DNA from: Glandiceps talaboti
Lineage: Eukaryota > Hemichordata > Enteropneusta > Spengelidae
Assembly (NCBI RefSeq): GCF_964340395.1
Contig: NC_135571.1
Span: forward strand, 10,596,440-10,626,439
Direction of reading: 5' to 3'
DNA: 30,000 nucleotides
In this document: in pieces, positions 9,654 to 21,509 of the stretch
How the letters are laid out: the number at the start of each line of letters is the position of its first letter
How positions within the stretch are numbered: the first letter of the stretch is position 1
Made by a program: the position numbers and the translations under genes
Notes under the pieces: generated by a model
Databases searched by the model: none
What the model was told of the DNA's origin: nothing
Seen by the model: only the letters and a program-made list of their open reading frames with translations

Positions 9654-10030
9654 TAGGCGTAAAAAAAAAATTGTGTGGTTCCGATTACATTCAATTTTAA
9701 AATAGGTGGGGTAGGTAGATTTTTTTATTTTATTTTATTATATTTATTTTTCATGTGTGAGTGTTTAGTTCAGGTTTTCCATTGTTTTCTACATGGTCTC
9801 TGTGTTGTTTATTTCTTCCTATCAGATGTACAGCCATTACAGATTGGAAGAATAATTTTATATTATCTTTTTAAGTTGATGTCAGTTTACACTATTTCTT
9901 GTGAGACTTCATGATTTTCACAATTTTATTAGTATTTTTCTCGAATACAAAAAAAAAGTTTAGGGTCGGTGTGAAAAACTAGGTGGGGTTGGGTAACTGG
10001 AACCAAACAACTATTTTTGTTTGGCCTCAT
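9654..10030 (+). mobile_element. Dispersed repeat with GTGTGGTTCCGATTAC motif (copy 1)
   Basis: It begins TAGGCGTAAAAAAAAAATTG and GTGTGGTTCCGATTAC, and its far part carries GGTGGGGTTGGGTAACTGGA followed by ACCAAACAAC, a rough complement of the opening motif. The opening is repeated at 29,866-29,905. The central T-rich part contains a good acceptor-like tract at about 9,826 (TTCTTCCTATCAG). It is probably a short element with complementary ends. Confidence 0.45.
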
Positions 10031-10590
10031 ATGTACGGACGAGAAAGTGTGTACTTTAGGTAATGCATATCAACTGGGATCCAATGCACTTTCTGTTCAA
10101 ACTTCGTCATACATAATTCATCATACGTAATATACCTTGCATAAAAATCTGAGACCTAGACAAGAACCCGGTTTTTTCCTTTCAGTTTCAAAATACTACT
10201 AGCTGGGAATAAATTCAACTTTTGACATTTATGCCCTGAATTTTAAGTTCCCGCAAGATTTTCAAAAAATTTCTGATAAAATTCATTTGATGCAATTATT
10301 GAAGCTATATACAATATAGTCTAAAGGCTATCCATTGGGTTTGAATCTTAAGACGTCTTGAGATAACTTGATACACGCTGGCATCCAGACTATAATTGTA
10401 CAGCTCAGTTGTGTATACACGACATCACTTCGATGTGAATGAACATTTAAAACAAGGCAGTGAAACTTCACGTAATCATAGAAAGCGTGGGTTATGTATG
10501 TTCAATTGACGGTCAAATTAGAACATTTCTGATCTCAAGATAATAAATCGAAGACGTTCAACTCTTAAACATTTCAAGATAGTTACTGAT

Positions 10591-10630
10591 TGACGTCACA
10601 AGAAACTGACGTCACAAGAAATTGACGTCG
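10591..10630 (+). promoter_or_regulatory. Three CREs in a 16-bp tandem repeat
   Basis: TGACGTCA at 10591-10598 and 10607-10614 are perfect palindromic cAMP response elements. TGACGTCG at 10623-10630 is a one-base variant. The starts are exactly 16 bp apart and the linkers are CAAGAAAC and CAAGAAAT, so this is a small tandem repeat built on the CRE, the site of CREB/ATF bZIP factors. Which gene it would serve is unclear. Confidence 0.55.
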
Positions 10631-11197
10631 TATAGTCCAAATCAACATAATTGAATTTACTGACACAGAACATTCCTGGCTTGTCTTTTCAAAATAAAGT
10701 GGCTTGCATTTCCTGGATTACTGCTACAAATACAGATACATGATGTACATACAAGGAAGTTGCTAGACACCCAGATAGTATTTCAGGTCAGAGTTTAAGC
10801 CAGTCGTGATTGAGGAACTGATTTACTGGTCGATGAACACGTATCTGTCTGTATCAGGCAAATGGTGAATTTCAAAGTCAATCGCTGTTATAAATAACCA
10901 TATTTCAATAACTAAGGGGTCTGGAAGTGGGTGTTTCTACATGTATGCCATCAATTGATGTAGCGTTGTCATGTACTACAACTCTGTCACTCGCATACAC
11001 ATACATTATGGGCTTAGTGTCCCCCTGACTGTTCACAACCACTGCCTCCCTCCTCCTCCTCATTTCACACAAAACAAACACAATTGTGGGTGTTTTTTTT
11101 TAATTCTTCAAATTAAAAAGTGGAAAACGCCCAAAGACTTGAGGTCTAGGTTCCGCCATCAGGAAATAGTCTGTGTTGGGGTGACACAGTCTTCCAG

Positions 11198-11325
11198 GAA
11201 ATAGAGGAAGATGTTGGCCTTGTGATCAGTCAAGCCAAGCCATGTATGGTCAACATGTGTATGGTGTTTCAAGGCTGTCTTACTGTGAAATGTATTCTGG
11301 ATGCCAACTGTGGTCTAACTGGTCT
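11198..11325 (+). CDS. Weak candidate exon
   Basis: The acceptor is ACACAGTCTTCCAG and the donor TCT|GTGAGT, 128 nt, phase 0 to 2. It reads EIEEDVGLVISQAKPCMVNM then CMVFQGCLTVKCILDANCGL. The frame is open upstream for 14 more codons (CWGDTVFQ), so the start is uncertain. It is cysteine-rich and unrecognised. A further strong acceptor at 11,546-11,559 (TTCTGACACAG) could begin a short last exon that closes near an AATAAA at about 11,582. Confidence 0.25.
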
Positions 11326-11599
11326 GTGAGTGAAGGTATAAATTGTAACGATACTGTATAGGAACTTGACTATGTGAAATGAGGTGATATGTGTACTTTT
11401 CAACAGAACTATACATTCATGCATACTACATTTACCAACAAGCACCGACATTTATCAAAGTAACACACACATTTTTCTTAGTTGTTTATTTTGGCGTTAG
11501 CATCTATTAGTCATAAGTATCTTATCAAGATGAATTTCTGTTTTTTCCTTCTGACACAGGAAGATGTGGTTTTTGAACTTAAATAAAAGATAGGGATTC

Positions 11600-13846
11600 C
11601 TAGAAACAGTCTAACATTTACAAGTGTCATGACGATCAAAGAATTGATGTCAGAGTAAGATATTAAAATGTAAAATAATCTAGGTAAGGTTTTTAAATTT
11701 TATGATTTCAAAATGTAAATTCACCACTATGAATATCTTAACAACATTAACTTTAAAAGGTAAAGTTTAGGATTTCAACAGTAAGTTACACAAAATACTT
11801 CAACTTGACTGCTGTTCTCGATTAATTTACAAAAGTTATAACACACACCCAGTTCAAAGTTTTTAGCATTGGGCTTTCGATCTGTCTTGGTCAAGAGTCC
11901 TCACCAGGATCACAAATTCCATACTTCTATGTCTTCGATTGGTTTAATTATTTTGTAAGGAATGTAGTAAAACTATTGTTAGAACCACCACCTACATGTA
12001 GTAATAGATAAGTGTTCTAGATTCTCTCACCTGTCCTCAGGAACATCGCTAAAAGGGCTATTTTGTATGTACTGATATCTACAGCATAACTGTTGTTGTC
12101 ATGCTACTGCGACTAGTGTTACTTCAATGTCCCGAGCATCGCAGTAACACGTCAGCAAATGATTAGCCCTATGTAATCAATGAGGGCCCACAGTACAATT
12201 ATGTAGTAGATATCGATACATAAATAACAGCCGTTTTAGAAATGTGATGCGATGCGATGAGGACTGTGATAGTCTAGTTAATGTATATGTGAGTATGAGT
12301 GGGTGGGCTAAAAATGTTAGATGTAAAAATTTATATATTATAAGCTAGTTATATTAGTAACACAGGTATCACAGGCTCTTTACAATGCAATAACTACACT
12401 ATGTATCGAAAGGGAACCACTTTAGACTCGATCACTGGATAGCTTTTTATTATATTTTTAAAACCAAATGTCTATGAATAGTTTTCATTTCTTATTTTCA
12501 CTGTTGTCTCTTAAACAGACATCATAAACGGTAAAACTGCAGGCCTCTTTTACGGCACTGTCCAAAATGTAATTTTTGCGAAAACAGAAATATGTGCTCT
12601 GACTTGCTCTGAGTTGTAATTTCATATTTTAAAAGAATCCATTTCTAGAGCTTGCATTATCTCAATTTTTATTCATCATTGTGAGAATACTACAAAAATA
12701 CAAAAATAAAAAAAGGTTTATTCTTGTAAAAACCTGACTAAATATTAAATAGACAGGAAATATTATATAAGCATACACAAAATTACAAAGGAATTATTTT
12801 ATTTTATTATTAATGCAATTTTTCATTCACTACCACCACCACTATATTGTGATACATGATAATACAAGTGAAACATGTTTTGCAGTGAAACGATAGTATA
12901 CTGCGACTAGCTTGCATTTTAATAGGGTATCCTGAAATAGTTACGAATCGGTACTCTTCGAAACAATCCACATCAGACAAGTCTGACTTCTAATATTACA
13001 ATGCACAATGCAACTTGCAAGTTCATATTTCCCCATTTTACAATATGGCTGTTCTGTTTGTTATTCGCCAATCTCTCTGGCTCTATGTGGGTCATTAGAA
13101 AATTGTACAGTCAATATTTCGTACACCTTGGCCAGTACACACTTTTATGTTAACTGAGACCACTAAAGAAGTGGTCTGAGGTTCTACTCATTGGACTTAT
13201 ATATGACAGTTTGTATGTTGTGACGGACTGGTTATATGGAGCCGTGTTGATCAATATTGTATCCCTAAGTACAGTTATATTCATAGTAACCATGGCATGA
13301 GTACCACGTGGACTCAAAGATTGCCACAATCACCCAGTATATTTACAAGAATACCGGTCCTCGTGACAATGGTGTTACTCGTTTCGACAGAAAGTGATCG
13401 ATCGTCTGACGAAGATGTACATAAATAAATTCTGGATTATTTTATTGAGAAAACACACGAGAGAAAGTGAAAAAAGGCCGGTGAGCTGAGTGAGTGAGTG
13501 TGTGTGTGTGTGTTACGTGCATGCAATGACGTTAGGTCACATCGTACTCTCACAGTCTCAGTAAAAAGTCATCCAGCAACGGAAGTCTGATAAATTCATC
13601 CATACTGCACGTTTTTTTCTAACTTGTCTGATTAAGAATTCACAGAAGCACACACTGTTTTTTGTCAAATCCACGCAATTCGTACTACATATCCATTTAG
13701 TGACGTAGTAGTACATGGCCGGATTTCACCAGTTCTGTACTACGCGATCAATTTCCATCGATCTAAAACGCCAAGTGTTTCTGATTACATCAAATGGTTT
13801 TATTGTATACTTACGCACATTTTGAGGTCTCTGAATAAACCTATTT
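11600..13846. other. Non-coding, nothing recognised
   Basis: AT-rich. Contains GATGCGATGCGATGAGG near 12,247, three ACCACC/ACCACT units near 12,832, a short (TG)n near 13,499, and a CTGACGAAGATG motif near 13,405 that recalls hammerhead cores but lacks the GAAA partner. Exons of the minus-strand gene starting at 14,566 could lie here, but I could not identify them. Confidence 0.35.
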
Positions 13847-14180
13847 TTAAATTTTATATGAAATAACAAATTGCATTTTTTTTAAATATATATTTCGGTA
13901 CAGTTGGTACCAGACCGCATGGTTCCTACTCATAGAGTCATACAGGCTTGGCACTGTGCCACCATCAATGTCATGATCCCGTATCACTGCACGACGTGGT
14001 AAAACATTTTTAATAACTATACGCTTTCCTTCTATATTAACGGGAATAATTTGATACATAAACTTTCTCCAGGGAGCTGAAATGTCTGCTAAATATATAC
14101 CACTGCTAAAAGTTGGACTGACATTGACTTTACAATATTTTTTGTACCGAACGTGAATGTAAACAAAGAAACGTTAAATA
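13847..14180 (-). other. Open frame without clear splice support
   Basis: A stop-to-stop frame of about 110 codons includes FSSGIYLADISAPWRKFMYQ and later GKRIVIKNVLPRRAVIRDHD. It lies just downstream of exon 1 of the minus-strand gene, but the acceptors available (TTTAGCAG, ACATTTCAG) are out of phase with that exon in this frame. It could be an alternative exon, a transposon remnant or chance. Confidence 0.2.
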
Positions 14181-14185
14181 CGCGC

Positions 14186-14222
14186 GTAATATAGTATTTT
14201 GGCGCGGTTCAATGGCGCGCCA
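14186..14222. promoter_or_regulatory. Second E2F-like cluster in the first intron
   Basis: TTTTGGCGCGG at 14197-14207 matches the E2F consensus TTTSGCGC, and TGGCGCGCCA at 14213-14222 is a perfect palindrome with E2F-like halves. A CGCGCG run lies nearby. This would be just downstream of exon 1 of the minus-strand gene. Confidence 0.4.
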
Positions 14223-14401
14223 ATTTTTACGACTGGTATCATACCGTGTTGTTGAAATAAATACAGCGAAAAATACATATGGCAAATTAGAGACATCCCA
14301 TGAAATGTACATTTCCACGTGCGATCATGAAGAATTAAAAATTTGTGATTGGTAGTTATCTTAGTATTGTTAGAGGCAGATGTGAGAAATTTTCCACTCA
14401 C

Positions 14402-14566
14402 CAGAATACGAGTGACCGGCTTTTTGATCATTGGAGTAAGTTCGACGACACAATTAACACCATCGACGGAATAGCGGCCGGAATCAGGACTGCCATGCAT
14501 ATTAGCGAAATCATCTGGCGTGTCTTCGGCAGACAGATGTTTCTTTCTTTGGGGTGTTGTTTCCAT
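14402..14566 (-). CDS. First coding exon of an unidentified gene, possibly E2F-controlled
   Basis: The ATG at 14566 begins 55 codons to a consensus donor CTG|GTGAGT in phase 0. The peptide starts METTPQRKKHLSAEDTPDD and later has VVELTPMIKKPVTRIL. It is hydrophilic, with three Thr-Pro or Ser-Pro sites and basic patches, as in many cell-cycle or chromatin proteins. Local GC and CpG are raised compared with the rest of the window. E2F-like sites lie both upstream and in the first intron. I did not find the next exon with confidence. The plus-strand open frame over the same bases is a shadow. Confidence 0.55.
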
Positions 14567-14704
14567 GATGTATTCGTTATCAGGAACAGACCAGACGTGA
14601 TGACAGCCTCTTTGGTAGAAGAACAGTTGTGAATGTTATGGTCGTGAAGTATGCAGTTCGCGGTACTGAGGAGGACGCAAGCGCTGAGGCATTACCATAT
14701 CAAT

Positions 14705-14943
14705 CACGTGAATAATTGAGTTTAATTGATTGGTTAAAATACGTCACATGATACACCTACGTCGATATTTCATTCATGCGGCCAAGCGGGAAGAGGTTAT
14801 CTAATCACATTAGGGACAGCGCCCACTTTTTCGCCCAATCCAAGCAAAGCACTTGGCGCCAAATTTTGAACCTTGAGGCAGCTGTCGCTAGGTTGTACAC
14901 AATGGAAACAAAGGACACAGAGCGAAAGTGTGAACTATAAATA
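14705..14943. promoter_or_regulatory. CpG-rich promoter region with E2F, CCAAT, E-box and TATA motifs
   Basis: Motifs seen: CACGTG at 14705-14710, ATTGG at 14729-14733, ACGTCA at 14741, GCGGGAA at 14786-14792, CCAAT at 14835-14839, the palindromic E2F site TTGGCGCCAA at 14853-14862 with TTTTGAA (CHR-like) right after it, and TATAAATA at 14936-14943. It fits the promoter of the minus-strand exon at 14,566. The plus-oriented CDE/CHR-like pair and TATA box leave room for a divergent transcript to the right. Confidence 0.45.
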
Positions 14944-15065
14944 GAAGAATGCTAATCAATATAATTAGTGCAAATTCACAGATGCAATCTGTACAGAAAA
15001 CTCCATGATTTTTGTCTAAATTATGACATGACAATGTACTATTTTAAATTCACAAATTTTCAATA

Positions 15066-15208
15066 TGTATGCATGTATGACGGTATGTATGTATGTATGT
15101 ATGTATGTATGTATGTATGTATGTATGTATGTATGTATGCAAGCAAGCGAGTGCATGTGTGCATGTATGTATGTATGTATGTATGTATGTATGTATGTAT
15201 GTATGTAT

Positions 15209-15240
<32 letters not shown>

Positions 15241-15280
15241 TGTATGTATGTATTATATGTATGTATGTATGTATGTATGC
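15066..15280 (+). repeat. (ATGT)n microsatellite
   Basis: ATGT repeats interrupted by GCAAGCAAGCGAGTGC near 15,139 and by ATTATATG twice (15,207 and 15,252), then decaying into TATGTGTG-type sequence to about 15,420. Confidence 0.95.
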
Positions 15281-15737
15281 CGTATGTGTGTGTATATGTA
15301 CGCTATGTATGTACTATGTATGTAATGGTATGTGTATGTATGTGTGTGTATCCCGGGTGTGTACGTACGTACATACATATGTGCAAGTGTGTGCATGCAT
15401 GTGTCATATTGTGTGTGACACATACTTTATAATATGTTACAATATGATCTTTATCATTCCTATACAACCACACTGTAATGCTTGTCTAGTCAATAAACAT
15501 CAAACCTGCTCAAAAGTGAAATTTCCTGTCACCAATTGACAATAATATTTCTTTTATTCTTTCTCCTCTTTTCACATGGATATATACATCGCGATTTCAC
15601 ATCAGAGTGCATACAAATTAGCTACATATAAAGTGGACCCATGATGTATTTAGCCTGAGGGGGTGGGGTGGGGCTACTCCCCTTATTTGAGTATATACAT
15701 ATATGTGCCGCCCTATGGGGTGATTTTTCCAGCCCTT

Positions 15738-15985
15738 TGGTCTAAAATGGCATCTGTTTTGTTTGAGCAGAATAGTCAAGAATGGGGTCCACTTTGCATT
15801 ATTTTTTATTTTGCTTCTGGTCTAAAATGTTGTCCATCGTCCTTTACCAAATCATAATTGCCATTAATTGCCACACAATGTTACCTCCTAAGGAAAATGG
15901 ATTTTGGTCGAAACTTTCATCTTTTAAAAACCTGTAATGGTCTAAAATGGGGTATTGATTTTTAGTCAAAGTGGGTCTAAAATGG
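15738..15985 (+). repeat. Degenerate GGTCTAAAATGG repeat
   Basis: GGTCTAAAATG recurs at about 15,739, 15,820, 15,939 and 15,974, with TGGGGTC/TGGGGTA-type followers and a GGGGTGGGGTGGGG tract upstream. Spacing is irregular, so this looks like a decayed tandem or a dispersed repeat. Confidence 0.5.
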
Positions 15986-16409
15986 GGCCTGGGGTTTCCA
16001 GCACTGGCCACAACACCACTACCAGAGCTGGCCACTGATACTGCACCCAAAGTTTATAAAACTGAAAAATATTTGTCTTCTGGATACAATAGCACATAGA
16101 TATGATGCAGTTCAATTTAATACGAACTGTGACATTTCCATAACTTTTAAAATAGAATTAATTCAGGGCTTCTAGCTTTGTGGATATGCCAGCAGAATGT
16201 CAAACATACAATAGAATATTTTTCGACCAGTAGAGTAGATATGAAACACGTATACAATACAATGTTAAATGTCTTTAGGTACAAATGACTCTTCTTTTGC
16301 ATGAATACAAAAATTTTGTTGGTATTACCAACGAAATCAGAAAAACGATTTAAAATCAGACACTGTGGGAAAGTCACATGTACCTTGCAATGTTTTTATC
16401 ACAGATTTT

Positions 16410-18679
16410 AAAAGTTGTGTTTCAGTTACCCTAGTACTATCTGTGTTTCAGTTACCCAGTACTCTAGTACTAGCTGTGTTTCAGTTACCCAGTACTCTAG
16501 TACTATCTGTGTTTCAGTTACCCTAGTACTCTAGTACTATCTGTGTTTCAGTTACCCTAGTACTCTAGTACTAGCTGTGTTTCAGTTACCCAGTACTGTA
16601 GTACTATTTGTGTTTCAGTTACCCTAGTACTCTAGTACTATTTGTGTTTCAGTTACCCTAGTACTGTAGTACTATTTGTGTTTCAGTTACCCTAGTACTC
16701 TAGTACTATCTGTGTTTCAGTTACCCTAGTACTCTAGTACTATCTATGTTTCAGTTACCCTAGTACTCTAGTACTATCTGTTTCAGTTACCCTAGTACTC
16801 TAGTACTATCTGTGTTTCAGTTACCCTAGTACTCTAGTACTATCTGTGTTTCAGTTACCCTAGTACTCTAGTACTATCTGTGTTTCAGTTACCCTAGTAC
16901 TCTAGTACTATCTATGTTTCAGTTACCCTAGTACTCTAGTACTATCTGTGTTTCAGTTACCCTAGTACTCTAATACTATCTGTGTTTCAGTTACCCTAGT
17001 ACTCTAGTACTATTTGTGTTTCAGTTACTCTAGTACTCTAGTACTATCTGTGTTTCAGTTACCCTAGTACTCTAGTACTATCTGTGTTTCAGTTACCCTA
17101 ATACCCTAGTACTACCTGTGTTTCAGTTACCCTAGTACTCTAATACTAGCTGTGTTTCAGTTACCCTAGTACTCTAATACTACCTGTGTTTCAGTTACCC
17201 TAGTACTCTAGTACTACCTGTGTTTCAGTTACCCTAGTACTCTAGTACTACCTGTGTTTCAGTTACCCTAGTACTCTAGTACTATCTGTGTTTCAGTTAC
17301 CCTAGAACTCTAGTACTATCTGTGTTTCAGTTACCCTAGTACTCTAGTACTATCTGTGTTTCAGTTACCCTAGTACTCTAGTACTATCTGTGTTTCAGTT
17401 ACCCTAGAACTCTAGTACTATCTGTGTTTCAGTTACCCTAGTACTCTAGTACTATCTGTGTTTCAGTTACCCTAGTACTCTAGTACTATCTGTGTTTCAG
17501 TTACCCTAGTACTCTAGTACTATTTGTGTTTCAGTTACCCTAGTACTCTAGTACTATCTATGTTTCAGTTACCCTAGTACTCTAGTACTATCTGTGTTTC
17601 AGTTACCCTAGTACTCTAGTACTATCTATGTTTCAGTTACCCTAGTACTCTAGTACTACCAACCTGTGTTTCAGTTACCCTAGTACTCTAGTACTATCTG
17701 TGTTTCAGTTACCCTAGTACTCTAGTACTACCTGTGTTTCAGTTACCCTAGTACTCTAGTACTATCTGTGTTTCAGTTACCCTAGTACTCTAGTACTATC
17801 TGTGTTTCAGTTACCCTAGTACTCTAGTACTATCTGTGTTTCAGTTACCCTAGTACTCTAGTACTACCTGTGTTTCAGTTACCCTAGTACTCTAGTACTA
17901 TTTGTGTTTCAGTTACCCTAGTACCCTAGTACTATCTGTGTTTCAGTTACCCTAGTACCCTAGTACTACCTGTGTTTCAGTTACCCTAGTACTCTAGTAC
18001 TATCTGTGTTTCAGTTACCCTAATACCCTAGTACTACCTGTGTTTCAGTTACCCTAGTACTCTAGTACTATCTGTGTTTCAGTTACCCTAATACCCTAGT
18101 ACTACCTGTGTTTCAGTTACCCTAGTACTCTAGTACTATCTGTGTTTCAGTTACCCTAGTACCCTAGTACTATCTGTGTTTCAGTTACCCTAGTACCCTA
18201 GTACTACCTGTGTTTCAGTTACCCTAGTACTCTAGTACTATCTGTGTTTCAGTTACCCTAATACTCTAGTACTATCTGTGTTTCAGTTACCCTAGTACTC
18301 TAGTACTACCTGTGTTTCAGTTACCCTAGTACTCTAGTACTATCTGTGTTTCAGTTACCCTAGTACCCTAGTACTATCTGTGTTTCAGTTACCCTAGTAC
18401 TCTAGTACTATCTGTGTTTCAGTTACCCTAATACTCTAGTACTATCTGTGTTTCAGTTACCCTAGTACTCTAATACCAACTGTGTTTCAGTTACCCTAGT
18501 ACTCTAGTACTATCTGTGTTTCAGTTACCCTAGTACTCTAGTACTATCTGTGTTTCAGTTACCCTAGTACTCTAGTACTATCTGTGTTTCAGTTACCTTA
18601 GTACTATCTGTGTTTCAGTTACCCTAGTACTCTAGTACTATCTGTGTTTCAGTTACCCTAGTACTCTAGTACTACCTGT
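16410..18679 (+). repeat. 34-bp minisatellite, about 66 units
   Basis: The unit is TGTGTTTCAGTTACCCTAG followed by TACTCTAGTACTATC. It runs 2.27 kb with high identity. Common variants swap ATC for ACC, ATT or AGC before TGTG, and TACTC for TACCC. Short units at the left end lack a TAGTACTC block. Each unit carries an acceptor-like CTGTGTTTCAG on the plus strand. A subset has CACAGGTAGTA, donor-like, on the minus strand. It contains nested AGTACT palindromes. Confidence 0.97.
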
Positions 18680-18689
18680 GGCATCCAAC

Positions 18690-18840
18690 ATATTTCAAGG
18701 TCTAGTTGTATGGCATAATCTTTATTCGTCCAAATAAATGAATTCAGAAATTTGTTGAATGGTCGCCACAAGAGCAGCGCCCTAGTGTCCTAGTGTTGAA
18801 GACGCCGGGGGAAACTGGAGTACCAGGAAAAACCTGCATT
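18690..18840. mobile_element. Dispersed-repeat-like sequence next to the 34-bp array
   Basis: GCCGGGGGAAACTGGAGTAC followed by CAGGAAAAACCTGC resembles the GGAAACCGGAGTACCCGGAGAAAACC motif I recall from repeats in many fish and marine invertebrate genomes. The neighbouring GGTCGCCACAAGAGCAGCGC and TTTATTCGTCCAAATAAAT look like parts of the same unit. Confidence 0.35.
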
Positions 18841-18994
18841 GATTTGATACTATGGATAGCATTTAGACTTTGGTTAAATGCCAGATGATCGTCAGACATT
18901 TGGTTAGTTGCCAGGAAGAAATATTAATTACAAAATACTTTTTTCATTTCCTTGTATTTGTAAAACATTATGAATTAATTCCAAGCTATTTATT

Positions 18995-18995
18995 T

Positions 18996-19058
<63 letters not shown>
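18995..19058 (+). repeat. (TCAA)n microsatellite
   Basis: About 15 tandem ATCA/TCAA units with no interruption. Confidence 0.95.
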
Positions 19059-19059
19059 T

Positions 19060-20880
19060 TTACTGTATGTCATAGCAAGCATGGTAAAGAATACAAAAAT
19101 GAACATTTTCTTTATATCAATACTTCGAAATATCAATAACAACTGCAAAATTTTTCCATGAAAAATAGCAATATAATTTTCAAAATTCAAATTTGTGCAA
19201 AAGAAAATACATAAATATGCCAGGCTAAGGATTGCAGGATGACTGATAGTGAGATGGAGGTCAATGCAAATGAGAGGTGTATATATATTCTCAATGATGG
19301 GTGTACCGGTACAACACTTGCATATTGGCTGAATGAATTTCAAAAAATATCTTTGATTTAAATTAATATGCACGATCACAATATAACTAAAAAAAGATGT
19401 TTTTTCTATAAATCATTTTCTTCAAAGTTCCACAAGCTTATAAATGTTTTTACTAGTCTCTGGATTCAAGTAACACATTCTCGCAAACCACAGCTGTTAT
19501 TTCTTCCGCTACACTTCCAGTGGGGGCGGCTCATTAAGGATGGTGCCGTAAAACAGGCTGTGGTTTGGAACGATGAAGTAAAAAAAAACATATATTTAGA
19601 AATGTTCGGGTTTTGACCTGGCATTTTTGTGTGTCGCCAATTTTTCCTTTGAAAAAGAATATTTATTCGAAATGTCGGATTTAACAGCTATATATATGGA
19701 CTGGTTTATTAGTTCCTTATGCATTTCTCTATAAATTTAAGTTAGTATACTACTAATGTATGCCTTGTATGACTGCATAATTGTCATCTAATATTCAATG
19801 GTTAGACCAGTTGATTGCATAGCAGCAATTTCTTAAACATTTTTAGATACCTATATTACATTACGTCATTGGATCTTTATAAGCTAATTTCGTTAACTAC
19901 TGAGTTTGAGTTCAAACAATTGCAAGTGACCCACGCCAACTTTTCAAATTTTTCTTGGATAGTACACTCGTTTATTTGAGTACACATAACAAAATCCTGG
20001 GGAGTTGTTAATGGTACAAAACATAAAAGGAAAATAATAACAAAACTAATAAACTATCTAAAAGAAGCATTACATAACATAATAAAACTATACACTTTTA
20101 AAGACCTGGGAATTCAAATTAAAAATTGTTGTTGATATGTACCATACGCTTTTATTTTTAAGAACCAGGCTGGCTTGATGTTAGAAAAAAGGGTACTAAC
20201 TTACCATGTTTATACATATCAGAGACAACAAATACAGACATCCACCAAAGGGTGTATTTGCATATTAATAAGTTATGTCTGAGATATTTTGACCTGGGTT
20301 GAATAGTGCATTAAACCATAGGCCGTACAGTCGTCTAACTGAAAACTATACTTTGGTATGACACATGCTGACATTGCATTGGGTTACATGTACTACACAA
20401 AGGTCAAGGAGTCTAGACAGGAGGTTAAAGGTCAGAGTTCATCAAGGGACAGAATTCACAAGTGAACTGTAATGTTTTAATGCATGCATGGCATGGTGTA
20501 TATACTTTGTTTATAAGGCAGTACTGTTATTTTAACGTTTACATGTAAATGCCATTTCCTGTTATGACTCTATACAAATAAATACATGTTATTTTAGTTA
20601 TAATCTGGACATTTAAAACAAATTTATTTAAATATCAAATTGACATTCAAATAGCAGGAATTTAAAAATTAAGTGATACAAACATAATAAAGTAGATATC
20701 AAAAGACTAAATCTATTTATTAAAAGTGATTGAGAAGTTAACTGTAAACAGTTCATTTTTATCACAATGTAGTGAAGTGTCTTTCATGTACATGTAATGA
20801 TCATAATTCAGTGTAGTGATTTTGGTAGTGAGAAGTCTTGCATGTACCATGACTGTGACTATAGTGATTAGAGAGGTTGA
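19060..20880. other. Non-coding, nothing firmly recognised
   Basis: AT-rich. The most promoter-like spot is near 19,510-19,530, with a GGGGGCGG GC box and TTCC motifs, but no credible exon follows. Open frames are short and lack splice support. Confidence 0.35.
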
Positions 20881-20899
20881 GAGAGGTTGAGAGAGCAAG

Positions 20900-20902
<3 letters not shown>

Positions 20903-20988
<86 letters not shown>
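20903..20988 (+). repeat. (GA)n microsatellite
   Basis: A near-perfect GA dinucleotide tract of about 85 bp with a GCAAGAGC lead-in. Confidence 0.95.
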
Positions 20989-20992
<4 letters not shown>

Positions 20993-21059
20993 GATATCTA
21001 CAATTATACTTACAAAGTTTTATCTAGTTAATCCTGTTACTCTCACACAGAATTTTGTG

Positions 21060-21079
21060 CCCCCCCCCCCCCCCCCCCC
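21060..21079 (+). repeat. Poly-C tract, 20 bp
   Basis: Twenty consecutive C bases; such tracts can be mis-sized in assemblies. Confidence 0.9.
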
Positions 21080-21509
21080 ACCACGGCATTCATATAAACA
21101 TGATGACGTCGTCGCATCGCCACGAGTTTAGTTTAAATAGACTGGAGGTGGAGTCCTGGTTGGACATTTACATATCATATCAGTCCTATAGATCCTAGAA
21201 ACATGAGAATGATAATGTTTCGCCCACAATGGGGTTGAACCACAATTAATGCCTTGAGTAACGAGATTGACTAGACAGTATAGTATGAAGATAATGTAGT
21301 ACGGAACATGGTCCATCAGGAACTGGACTATCCAGGATGGAAATTTAATAAACTTTGGATTCTGGAGAGTAATTTCCTGATATGAGATGTGAAATCATGA
21401 AATTACTTCTAGCGAAAGTACTGTGAAGCATTGAGGAAAGGTTAGCTCACTTTACATTCATTTTATTAATATCATGGCATTTAGACTTCTAGTAAAAGCA
21501 TGTTAAAAA

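Noticed and set aside
13397-13420. CTGACGAAGATG as hammerhead core
   Set aside because: No GAAA partner or pairing stems at the right distance.
14345-14632. 95-codon plus-strand frame
   Set aside because: It is antisense to the exon at 14,402-14,566, which has a better start, donor and promoter context.
16410-18679. CRISPR-like array
   Set aside because: Units are contiguous tandem repeats with no unique spacers, and the host is an animal genome.
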